Source: Hymenobacter cellulosivorans (lineage in GTDB: Bacteria > Bacteroidota > Bacteroidia > Cytophagales > Hymenobacteraceae). Taken from it: DNA of 64,000 nucleotides. This document shows positions 37,014-43,982 of the stretch, in pieces. The translations under genes and the position numbers were made by a program. The notes under the pieces were generated by a model. It was not told the origin of the DNA, did not search any database, and worked only from the letters and a program-made list of their open reading frames with translations. The stretch's first letter is position 1. Each line of letters begins with the position of its first letter. The stretch spans positions 3,724,501 through 3,788,500 of the forward strand of contig NZ_CP095049.1 of NCBI RefSeq assembly GCF_022919135.1, written 5' to 3'.

Positions 37014-37183
37014 AACTCAGAAAGGTGAAGAGTGAAGTTGGAAAGTGAAGGGCAGCCGCACCCGCGACCGGCCAAAAAGCAAGCGTACTAGTGAGAAGAA
37101 GCAGGGGTGTTAGCCTGTAAGTAGGCGTTTGCCAGGTAGTTATCGTTGATCAACAACCGGGTAACTTCGCCATTTGGCAATGG

Positions 37184-37585
37184 TTACCGTCCGGGGATAG
37201 AAAGAGCCAGGAGCGGAGTGTTCATTGGCTGCAGGCTTAGCGTACCCAGGACTACATGGGCTTGTTTGGCGTTGAAAGTCACCTTGGGCTGCTGCAGCTG
37301 GTAACCCAGCACCGTGGTGCGAATTGAGTAGCTGCCAAAAGGCACTTTTTCGAGACGAAAGGTGCCGTCAGGGCGGGTTTTAGCACTGCAAACCAGCTGC
37401 TTACCGCTGCTGCTGATCAGCACGACATTGGTACCGGGAATGGGCTCGTGGGTGTCGGCATCACGCAGAACCCCAGTGAGCGTGCCATAGTGGGCAGTGG
37501 GAGTGGAGGAGCCTTGCACGCCGGAAATCAGCAGGGCCACGAACAGAAATACGGCGAGGGCACGGAAAGCAAAGGAAGTTTTCAT
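37184..37585 (-). CDS. Small secreted carboxypeptidase-regulatory-like domain protein
   Basis: A 133-residue protein with signal peptide (FRALAVFLFVALLISGVQG). The mature part is a single carboxypeptidase-regulatory-like beta-sandwich: YGTLTGVLRDADTHEPIPGTNVVLI, then DGTFRLEKVPFGSYSIRTTVLGYQ, the same domain type that opens the receptor at 36135. Alone it lacks a barrel or enzyme, so it may be a partner or scaffold at the outer membrane. A conserved motif at 37830 lies 245 bp upstream, shared with the receptor gene, which suggests co-regulation. Confidence 0.78.
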   Translation of the reverse strand: MKTSFAFRALAVFLFVALLISGVQGSSTPTAHYGTLTGVLRDADTHEPIPGTNVVLISSSGKQLVCSAKTRPDGTFRLEKVPFGSYSIRTTVLGYQLQQPKVTFNAKQAHVVLGTLSLQPMNTPLLALSIPGR

Positions 37586-37829
37586 AGTAGGGGCACAAAG
37601 AGGAAAGTGAGGACAAAGGCCAGCCGTTGCGCGTCTAAACAGCCGCGGTTCTGTTCCCGGTCAGTAGCCGGGGGCAACGCAATGGGCAGGAAGGTTCATG
37701 CCATACAGTGGTAGCCAAGGCAACCAGCTGTGGGTCAGGACCCCAGCTAATGGGGCTACTCTGGCGGCGGTACACAGCTTAGGAGCTGCTTGCTAGCTAG
37801 AGTGGAAGAACATGACAAAAGTAACGCAT

Positions 37830-37850
37830 GGTACTATGTGATGCAAGGTA
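37830..37850 (-). promoter_or_regulatory. Conserved upstream motif, copy 2
   Basis: GGTACTATGTGATGCAAGG then TA; one base differs from the copy at 36411 (C to T). It is in the same orientation and at a similar distance (245 bp) upstream of a minus-strand gene carrying a carboxypeptidase-regulatory-like domain. The regulator is unknown. Confidence 0.5.
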
Positions 37851-38071
37851 GTTTTAAAATTTATTTTCATATCCCTTAAAACCCTTGCATTTACAGGAGA
37901 AAATATCCGCCAAATTGTAGTTTGGCGGCCCAACCATGCACTATTGCCTGCAGCTTGGTAATAAGATGGCAGGCAGGGGTAAAGGGCTGCCTGAAGCCGC
38001 AACTTTTTTATATTAAGTATTGTGAATAATAAATAAGTACCTGGCTACTAGTAGTATGTGTGAAATAAAAA

Positions 38072-38109
38072 ATCCTCGCTGCCTCCCGAAGAAGGGGAGC
38101 AGCGAGGAT
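38072..38109 (-). terminator. Terminator downstream of the MORN-repeat gene
   Basis: ATCCTCGCTGC and GCAGCGAGGAT are perfect complements around 16 bases, with a T run following on the minus strand. It lies 41 bp past the stop at 38151. Confidence 0.88.
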
Positions 38110-38150
38110 GAAGAAGTTGGTTATCCGGGCCGGCCGGCGGGAATCAGGGC

Positions 38151-39578
38151 TTACTTGCCAGGCTTCACCTCTTGGCCATTGCGAAACGTGACCTTTTTCG
38201 TTACTGTCTTGCCATCAGGACCGAAGTAGGTCCAGATGCCGGTTTCCTTGCCGTTGCGAAAAGCGCCGGTAACTTCGGGCGTGGCATCCTCGCGCACTTG
38301 CCGAAACGGGCCCATCTTGAGTCCTTTGACGTAGGTAGTTTCCGATTTGAGCTTGCCCGAGCTGTAGAATTCACGGCCTACGCCCACCGGACGGCCGTTT
38401 TCGTATGGCAACTTGGTCTGCACCGTGCCGTTGTCGTAGTAGGTGAGCTTTTCACCACTGAGCTTGCCATTCACGTACGTTTCCTGGGTTTGCACCTGCT
38501 TGCCGCCCGGGTAAAAGGTGCGCCACGTGCCGCTGGGCTGCCCGTTCTTGTATTGCTGCTCCCCCTTGGCCATGCCGTCCTCGAAGTACAAGGATATTTT
38601 CCGGTCCCGGCCCTGGTTGGCGTACTCAATGGTTTGCTCCGGCTTGCCCGATTCGTAGAAATCCTGCTGGGTACCGGTCAGTGCGCCGTTGCGGTAGGTC
38701 ATCTTGCTTTTGACCGCTCCGCTTTCGTAGTAGGCTTTAGCCGGGCCTTCCAGGTTGGCCGTGCCGCCCGTGAGCTGGTGAGCCTGCTTGGTCAGATCAT
38801 CCCCGAGCGGGTTTTTCACGGCCCGTCCGTTCAGAACCGACGCCACGTAGGTGCCCTCGGTGCGCAGCTTGCCCGAGCGGTAGTAGCTACGGTAGCTGCC
38901 GCGGCCGGTGCGGTCGGCCAGTACTTCGGTTTCTACCTGCCCGTTGTCGTAGTAGGTTTTGTAGGGGCCCGCCAGCAACCCGCGGCTGAAGGTGGCCTCG
39001 CTTTGCAGCTGCCCGTTTTCGTAGTAGGTTTTCACCGGTCCATTGGCCTGCCCGTTCTGGTACGTTATTTCGGCCTTGGGCTTGCCCGAGGAGTACAGCT
39101 CGCGCACCACGCCGGCCGGCTGCCCGTTGTTGAGCGTGGTTTCCAGCTTGATTTCGCCACTGGGATGGTAATAGCGCAGCGTGCCGGTCGGCTGGTCGTT
39201 TTCGTACGTGCCTTCCTGGGCCACCTTGCCCGATTCGTAGTACGTCTTGAACGGACCTTGGCGGGTGCCCTGGCTGTAGGTTACTTCCAGACGGCGCTGC
39301 CCACTGGGGTGAAACTCCACGTAGGCCGAGTCACGCTTGCCGCCGGCGTAGCGGGTCTGGGCTTCGAGCTTGCCGGAGCGGTAAAAACGCTTGTAAGGGC
39401 CTTCCAGCACGGTGTCGCCGGCTACCAGGGCCGAGTATACTTCCCGCTTCCGGGTGTTGGTCGAGTCGTAGTACGAAACCAGCCGGCGCAGCTTTTGGGC
39501 CTGGGCTGCCTGGGTGGTAAGAATTATTCCGGCCGCCAGTAGCCCCAATCGAAAGGAAAACAACTTGTTTACAGTCAT
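38151..39578 (-). CDS. Secreted MORN-variant repeat protein (YwqK-like)
   Basis: A 475-residue protein with signal peptide (RLGLLAAGIILTTQAAQAQ). It is built almost entirely of repeats of about 23 residues with the pattern YYxSGKLxxExTYxNGxxxGxxxxYY, roughly residues 50-470 (for example TYYENGQLQSEATFSRGLLAG and YYDNGTVQTKLPYENGRPVG). This is the MORN_2-type repeat that databases often call YwqK-like antitoxin; no toxin gene is adjacent, so I do not take the antitoxin name as functional evidence. Export and high repeat number suggest a surface or periplasmic structural role. It is a single-gene unit with its own terminator. Confidence 0.8.
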   Translation of the reverse strand: MTVNKLFSFRLGLLAAGIILTTQAAQAQKLRRLVSYYDSTNTRKREVYSALVAGDTVLEGPYKRFYRSGKLEAQTRYAGGKRDSAYVEFHPSGQRRLEVTYSQGTRQGPFKTYYESGKVAQEGTYENDQPTGTLRYYHPSGEIKLETTLNNGQPAGVVRELYSSGKPKAEITYQNGQANGPVKTYYENGQLQSEATFSRGLLAGPYKTYYDNGQVETEVLADRTGRGSYRSYYRSGKLRTEGTYVASVLNGRAVKNPLGDDLTKQAHQLTGGTANLEGPAKAYYESGAVKSKMTYRNGALTGTQQDFYESGKPEQTIEYANQGRDRKISLYFEDGMAKGEQQYKNGQPSGTWRTFYPGGKQVQTQETYVNGKLSGEKLTYYDNGTVQTKLPYENGRPVGVGREFYSSGKLKSETTYVKGLKMGPFRQVREDATPEVTGAFRNGKETGIWTYFGPDGKTVTKKVTFRNGQEVKPGK

Positions 39579-39682
39579 CAGTCAGTAAAAGAAAAAAGCG
39601 GACCGAACAGCTCGGGTAGATTCCGCCCAGTCAGCAAACGCCAAGCCAGCCGGCTTTAGTTTGCCAAAACGAAATAGCAAAT

Positions 39683-39714
39683 AAAAAGCCGCTCTTAGCC
39701 AAGAGCGGCTTTTT
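39683..39714 (-). terminator. Terminator downstream of the thiolase gene
   Basis: AAAAAGCCGCTCTT and AAGAGCGGCTTTTT form a perfect 14-bp stem with a four-base loop and T runs on both strands. It separates the thiolase gene from the MORN-repeat gene. Confidence 0.92.
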
Positions 39715-39764
39715 ACTTAGTAATAGGCTAGCCTTAAGTACGGCGCAAGCTGCGCCATACATAC

Positions 39765-40946
39765 CTAGATTCTCTCTACCACGAGACTGGAAGCACCACC
39801 GCCCCCGTTGCAAATACCGGTTACCCCGATTTTGCCTCCCTCGTTCTTGAGCACGTTCAGCAGCGTAGTCACGATGCGGGCCCCCGAAGCGCCCAGCGGG
39901 TGGCCCAGGGATACGGCACCGCCATACACGTTTACCTTGGTGCCTTCCAGGTTCAGCAGTTTGTTGTTGGCCAACGATACCACCGAGAAAGCCTCGTTGA
40001 TTTCGTAGAAATCCACTTCGCTGGCGTCTACGCCGGCATTTTTCAACGCCTTGGGAATCGCCAGGGAAGGCGAGGTAGTAAACCACTCCGGTGCCTGCTC
40101 GGCATCGGCGAAGCCCCGGATTTTGGCAATCGGCGTTACGCCCAGCTCCTCGGCCTTCTCCTTGCTCATGAGCAGGATGGCGGCGGCGCCGTCGTTCAGA
40201 GTCGAGGCGTTGGCAGCCGTTACGGTGCCGTCCTTGGTGAAGGCGGGGCGCAGACCGGCTACTTTGGTGAAGTCTACTTTCAGATACTCCTCGTCGTCTT
40301 CGATAACCGTGGTTTTGCCGCGGCTTTCGATGGTTACGGGCACGATTTCGTCTTTTTTCTTGCCTTCCTTGGCTGCTTTGGCGCTGCGCGTGTACGACTC
40401 AATGGCAAACTCATCCTGCTGCTCGCGGGTAAAGCCCATTTCCTTGGCCGTGTGCTCGGCCGCGTTGCCCATGGCGTAGTCGTTGTAGGGGTCCCAGAGA
40501 CCGTCCTTCATCAGGCCGTCAATCATCTGGCTGTGGCCGTACTTGGCGCCGAAACGGGCCTTGTCGAGGTAGTAGGGTACGTTCGACATGCTTTCCATGC
40601 CGCCGGCCAGAATCACGTCCGACTGCCCCAGCATGATGGCCTGGGCCGCAAACATGATGGCCTTGGTGCCCGAGGCACACACTTTATTCACGGTGGTGCA
40701 CTCTACCGTGTCGGGCAAACCGGCTTTCTTGGCGGCCTGCCGGGCCGGAGCCTGGCCCAGGTTGGCCGAAATAACGTTGCCCATGATTACCTGGTCAACT
40801 TCTTTGCCCTCGACGCCGGCTTTTTCCAGCGCCCCTTTCAGGGCAATGGCGCCCAGGTCGGTAGCCGACAGAGAGGCCAAGCTGCCGCCAAAGCTGCCAA
40901 TAGGCGTGCGCACGGCCGAAATGATATATACTTCTTTGATTTGCAT
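39765..40946 (-). CDS. Acetyl-CoA C-acetyltransferase (thiolase)
   Basis: A 393-residue thiolase starting at the ATG at 40946 (MQIKEVYIISAVRTPIGSFGG). The three catalytic residues are visible: Cys90 in NKVCASGTKA, His348 in SLGHPLGASGARI, and Cys379 in GICNGGGGAS. It condenses two acetyl-CoA to acetoacetyl-CoA or does the reverse in fatty-acid breakdown; the sequence does not tell which direction dominates. No hydroxyacyl-CoA dehydrogenase is adjacent. The minus-strand promoter TACTTTTG lies 37 bp upstream. Confidence 0.94.
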   Translation of the reverse strand: MQIKEVYIISAVRTPIGSFGGSLASLSATDLGAIALKGALEKAGVEGKEVDQVIMGNVISANLGQAPARQAAKKAGLPDTVECTTVNKVCASGTKAIMFAAQAIMLGQSDVILAGGMESMSNVPYYLDKARFGAKYGHSQMIDGLMKDGLWDPYNDYAMGNAAEHTAKEMGFTREQQDEFAIESYTRSAKAAKEGKKKDEIVPVTIESRGKTTVIEDDEEYLKVDFTKVAGLRPAFTKDGTVTAANASTLNDGAAAILLMSKEKAEELGVTPIAKIRGFADAEQAPEWFTTSPSLAIPKALKNAGVDASEVDFYEINEAFSVVSLANNKLLNLEGTKVNVYGGAVSLGHPLGASGARIVTTLLNVLKNEGGKIGVTGICNGGGGASSLVVERI

Positions 40947-40982
40947 AAAGAGAAAGGGTGGGAGTTTGGGATGAATGACGGG

Positions 40983-40990
40983 CAAAAGTA
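40983..40990 (-). promoter_or_regulatory. Promoter -7 element for the thiolase gene
   Basis: Read on the minus strand as TACTTTTG, matching the Bacteroidota consensus TAnnTTTG. It lies 37 bp before the start codon at 40946. Confidence 0.6.
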
Positions 40991-41076
40991 CGAATTGCGC
41001 TGCTTGCAGCCAGCGAAGCCCCATCACCGTCTGCAAAACCTCCGGCCCGCCCGTGTTGTTTCCGGGCGCAGCGGAT

Positions 41077-42057
41077 TTACCAGGTCGGCTTTTTCGGATC
41101 GGGTTTCTGAGCCGAGCGGCGCGGCATCTGTTGCAGGTACTGCTGCTCGGCCGTGCGGAGCGCGTCGAGTAGTTGCCGCGCCTGACCCGGGCTCAGGTTC
41201 ATTTGTTGCAGCCGTTCGCGCTGAGTCTGGAGCTGGGTGTCATCGAGAGTAGCTTGCTCACTACCGGCCTGCGGGCTGCGGGTTCCGTTCGGCTCGGCGG
41301 CCGTGCCCGTGTCCAGCCCCCGCGTACTGCCGGGCTGACTGCCCTGGGCTACGCGCTGCTGCGGGCCGCGGCCGGGTTGGAAATTTTCCCCGGTCTGGCT
41401 GCCGGCTCCCGGCTCAGGCTGGTTCGGGTTGCGCTGGCCAGCTTGGTCGGGGCGCTGCTGGGCGGTGTTGCGTGGGTCCTCGGGCTGGTTGGGGTCGTTG
41501 AGCTGGCCTTGCTTATCCTGGCCGGGGCGGGACTCGGGCTGCCGGCTTTGGTTCTGGTCTTCACCAGGCTTGGGGGCGCCTCGCTGGGGGGCACCCGCCG
41601 GAGGCATTTTCAGCTCGTTGGGCCGCCGGGCCAGATAGTCGCGCAGTACCTCATAATTATAGCGCGCACTCTTATTAGTAGGGTCGGCCAATAAGGCTTG
41701 GCGTAACAGGCCTACTGCTTGCGCATATTCGCCTTTCTGGGCCGCCAGCACGGCCAGCTGCTGCCGGGCCACGCTGCGGACGGACGGCATCTGACTGGTC
41801 AGGAGCCGCCCGTAGTAGGCCCGCGCCGCCGCTGCCTGCCCAGCCCGGGCGTAAGCATGACCGGTGTTAAGCACCACGGCCTCCTCCTGCGCTCCAAACT
41901 CATCCACCGCCCGGCGGTACAGTTGGGCGGCTTGCGCAAAGTTGCCCTGGCTATACGCAGCCTGCGCCTGCCGCACGGCCTCGTTCCGGTCCCGGATGCG
42001 GGTTAGGCTAGCCCAGCCCGGCAGCGCCAGCAGTACTACCATCAGCAGAACTCTCAC
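41077..42057 (-). CDS. BatC-like TPR protein with Gln/Pro/Asn-rich C-terminus
   Basis: A 326-residue protein with N-terminal signal segment (LLMVVLLALPGWAS). TPR-type repeats occupy about 22-140 (AYSQGNFAQAAQLYRRAVDE and EYAQAVGLLRQALLADPTNKSARYNYEVLRDYLA). From about 150 onwards it is low complexity, rich in Gln, Pro, Asn and Gly, with a short helical tail. Bat proteins work with MoxR-type ATPases at the membrane and relate to stress or aerotolerance in Bacteroides. The start is a GTG overlapping the stop of the upstream vWA gene as GTGA, so the two are translationally coupled. Confidence 0.75.
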   Translation of the reverse strand: MRVLLMVVLLALPGWASLTRIRDRNEAVRQAQAAYSQGNFAQAAQLYRRAVDEFGAQEEAVVLNTGHAYARAGQAAAARAYYGRLLTSQMPSVRSVARQQLAVLAAQKGEYAQAVGLLRQALLADPTNKSARYNYEVLRDYLARRPNELKMPPAGAPQRGAPKPGEDQNQSRQPESRPGQDKQGQLNDPNQPEDPRNTAQQRPDQAGQRNPNQPEPGAGSQTGENFQPGRGPQQRVAQGSQPGSTRGLDTGTAAEPNGTRSPQAGSEQATLDDTQLQTQRERLQQMNLSPGQARQLLDALRTAEQQYLQQMPRRSAQKPDPKKPTW

Positions 42058-43031
42058 GGGCGAATCACTTTTACAGTAAGTAGAATGTCGAGGGCCAGCA
42101 GCAGTAGTGCCAGCGCCAGCGGGTAACGGTAGCGGTTGTCAGCCACGGCCACCGTGCGTACCTGCTCGGCCTGGCCTTCCAGCCGGTTGAGGGCATTTAC
42201 CAGCAATGGGAATTCATTGCGCCGGTCAGTTAGTTCAAAATACTGTCCGTTGGTTTGCTCGGCCAGGCGCCGCAGCGTCACCGGGTTCAGGCGGCTGACT
42301 ACCTCCCGGCCGCGCGCATCCCGCAGGTAGCCGGCTCCCGCGGGGCGGGGCAGCCGCGTGCCTTCCAGGGTGCCGACCCCCATACTATAAAGTCGGGCTC
42401 CCGAGCGGGCCAGCACGCGCAAGGTAGGCTCCAAATTTTCGCCGAAGTCTTCCCCGTCGCTTACCAGCACCAGGGCTGTAACACGGGCCGGGCTGGCGGC
42501 TGCCGGCGGGCTGGCACTCATCCGGGCCAGGGCCAGCTCCAGCGCCGGCGTCAGGTCCGTGCCCGTTGTGGTCACCAGATTCGTCTCAAGCGTATTCAGA
42601 AAAAGTTGCAAGGCGCTCTGGTCGTACGTAAGCGGGCACTGCACCACGGCCTCGCCGGCGAATACAATTAGTCCGAGCCGGTCGGCCTGAAACCGGCTAA
42701 CCAGTGTACCGAGCTCGGCTTTCACTTTCTGCAGGCGGGTAGGGGCCACGTCGGCCGCATCCATCGAGCGCGACAAATCTACCAACAGCCACACGTCTTT
42801 GCCCGCTGTGCGCACCGGCTGCTGCGTGACTCCATAGGCCGGGCCCAGCAGAGCCAGCAGCAACAAGGGGAAATACAGCAGGCGCAAGGCCATTTTCCAC
42901 CCCAGCTTCCAACCCCGCTGTTCGAGCGGAGCGGCCAAGCGGCGGGTACGCAGGGCATAGCCCACGTATAGAATTAAAAAAAATATTGCGCCCAGCAGCT
43001 CCGTCCAGGACAAGGGGTAAGCCCAGTTCAT
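42054..43031 (-). CDS. BatB-like von Willebrand factor A membrane protein
   Basis: A 325-residue protein with two N-terminal hydrophobic segments (LLGAIFFLILYVGYAL and MALRLLYFPLLLLALLGPAYG) and one at the C-terminus (ALALLLLALDILLTVKVI). The vWA domain between them carries an intact metal-ion site: Asp85-Leu-Ser87-Arg-Ser89 in VDLSRSMD, a Thr in TTTGTDLTP and ALVLVSDGEDFG. The domain faces the periplasm in such proteins. Bat operons normally also have MoxR, DUF58, BatA and BatD; only this gene and the BatC-like gene are here. Confidence 0.82.
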   Translation of the reverse strand: MNWAYPLSWTELLGAIFFLILYVGYALRTRRLAAPLEQRGWKLGWKMALRLLYFPLLLLALLGPAYGVTQQPVRTAGKDVWLLVDLSRSMDAADVAPTRLQKVKAELGTLVSRFQADRLGLIVFAGEAVVQCPLTYDQSALQLFLNTLETNLVTTTGTDLTPALELALARMSASPPAAASPARVTALVLVSDGEDFGENLEPTLRVLARSGARLYSMGVGTLEGTRLPRPAGAGYLRDARGREVVSRLNPVTLRRLAEQTNGQYFELTDRRNEFPLLVNALNRLEGQAEQVRTVAVADNRYRYPLALALLLLALDILLTVKVIRP

Positions 43032-43184
43032 CGTGTTACTTCTAAACTCAACTGGTTAGGATTCATACAGAAACAGTGGCCGCGGGCCCGGGTAGGGTGT
43101 AAAGATAGGTTTCTGGAAACTGCTGCGGGGTACCAGAAAATGAAGATTTTTTTTCTAGAAGGGTTTGTTTTTGCGTTCTCCTCG

Positions 43185-43192
43185 TATATTTG
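43185..43192 (+). promoter_or_regulatory. Promoter for tRNA-Ser
   Basis: TATATTTG matches TAnnTTTG, with TTTG at 43164-43167 in the place of the -33 element (17 bases upstream). It lies 31 bp before the tRNA-Ser start. Confidence 0.7.
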
Positions 43193-43223
43193 CACACCCT
43201 TACAGCAATAAGGGACTTGTCTA

Positions 43224-43311
43224 GGAGAGATGGGTGAGTGGCTGAAACCAGTAGTTTGCTAAACTGCCGTAGCTCTAAAGGCTACCGGGGGTTCGAATCC
43301 CCCTCTCTCCG
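43224..43311 (+). tRNA. tRNA-Ser (anticodon GCT)
   Basis: An 88-base type II tRNA. The acceptor stem GGAGAGA pairs with TCTCTCC, the anticodon stem GTAGT/ACTGC frames loop TTGCTAA with anticodon GCT, a long variable arm is present (CGTAGCTCTAAAGGCTACCG), and the T loop is TTCGAAT. The 3' CCA is encoded (43312-43314). Confidence 0.95.
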
Positions 43312-43398
43312 CCACGGGTTTTTCAGGGCCTTGGAACACCAAAAGCCTGAAGTTTCCCTTCATCGGGTTGTTCTCATCGAGGACACCTCCGTTTGTTT

Positions 43399-43472
43399 CG
43401 GGGTGTAGCGTAGCCCGGTATCGCGCCTGCTTTGGGAGCAGGAGGCCGCAGGTTCGAATCCTGCCACCCCGA
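43399..43472 (+). tRNA. tRNA-Pro (anticodon TGG)
   Basis: A 74-base tRNA. The acceptor stem CGGGGTG pairs with CACCCCG, the anticodon stem CCTGC/GCAGG frames loop TTTGGGA with anticodon TGG, and the T loop is TTCGAAT. CCA is not encoded. Confidence 0.95.
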
Positions 43473-43499
43473 CGTTTCCCGTTTCAAACTGTTGAAACC

Positions 43500-43535
43500 A
43501 AAAGGCCTTCTGAATCCCTCAGAAGGCCTTTTTTT
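43500..43535 (+). terminator. Terminator after tRNA-Pro
   Basis: AAAAGGCCTTCTGA and TCAGAAGGCCTTTT form a 14-bp stem with a five-base loop followed by a long T run. Confidence 0.92.
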
Positions 43536-43555
43536 GTAAGCCGAAAGTCTTCCGC

Positions 43556-43563
43556 TACCTTTG
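43556..43563 (+). promoter_or_regulatory. Promoter for tRNA-Arg
   Basis: TACCTTTG matches TAnnTTTG, with TTG at 43534-43536 nineteen bases upstream as the -33 element. It lies 22 bp before the tRNA-Arg start. Confidence 0.7.
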
Positions 43564-43585
43564 CCTGACTTTCAGCCTGCTAGTT

Positions 43586-43659
43586 GCCTCGTTAGCTCAG
43601 TTGGATAGAGCGGCTGCCTTCTAAGCAGTAGGTCAGGAGTTCGAATCTCTTACGGGGTA
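43586..43659 (+). tRNA. tRNA-Arg (anticodon TCT), 3' end inside a long palindrome
   Basis: A 74-base tRNA. The acceptor stem GCCTCGT/ACGGGGT has two G-T pairs (first and fourth). The anticodon stem frames loop CTTCTAA with anticodon TCT, the T stem AGGAG/CTCTT has one G-T pair, and the T loop is TTCGAAT. The last ten bases (43650-43659) form the outer end of the 39-bp perfect palindrome at 43650-43734, so the acceptor 3' strand has a perfect competing partner downstream. Confidence 0.92.
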
Positions 43660-43734
43660 CAGTATCCAAACGCAAGACGCCGTTGAGCCTTCAGAGCTCA
43701 ACGGCGTCTTGCGTTTGGATACTGTACCCCGTAA
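43650..43734. repeat. 39-bp perfect palindrome joined to tRNA-Arg
   Basis: Arms 43650-43688 and 43696-43733/43734 are exact complements with a seven-base loop (CTTCAGA). The left arm starts with the last ten bases of tRNA-Arg (TTACGGGGTA) and the right arm ends in their complement. There is no T run after it. Confidence 0.95.
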
Positions 43735-43982
43735 CTACTCCATGATGGGTGAAGCTGCCAAAACTCCTCTGTTAGATAACCAGAATCCAGCAAGTCCTCC
43801 CCGTTGTAAGCCCTTCAGGTACTCCGACCAATTTAGGCAAAAGCAGGAGCTGGGTGGATTTTTTGGATTAAACATCTATATTGGGCAGCGAAGATGTTAT
43901 AATCTTTGTAGTTGCTGTATCATTCAAACAGTACCGCTGTCCGCTACTTTTTTAATTAACCTTTCCTTTCTTTCCGTTTCCG

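Larger units (their letters stand above)
37586..38150. other. Intergenic region with conserved motif copy 2
   Basis: About 565 bases without a gene. It holds the conserved motif at 37830-37850 and the terminator at 38072-38109. The stretch 37850-38070 is AT-rich compared with the flanks. No RNA gene or small coding frame with support was seen. Confidence 0.6.

Noticed and set aside
38172..39542. Plus-strand frame of 456 codons opposite the MORN-repeat gene
   Set aside because: It is antisense to a signal-peptide-bearing repeat protein and mirrors its repeat period.
38151..39578. Toxin-antitoxin module based on the YwqK-type name
   Set aside because: No toxin-like gene lies next to it, and the protein has a signal peptide.
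43899..43907. Possible promoter TAATCTTTG for the BNR gene
   Set aside because: The spacing inside the motif is one base too long for TAnnTTTG and no -33 element is seen.
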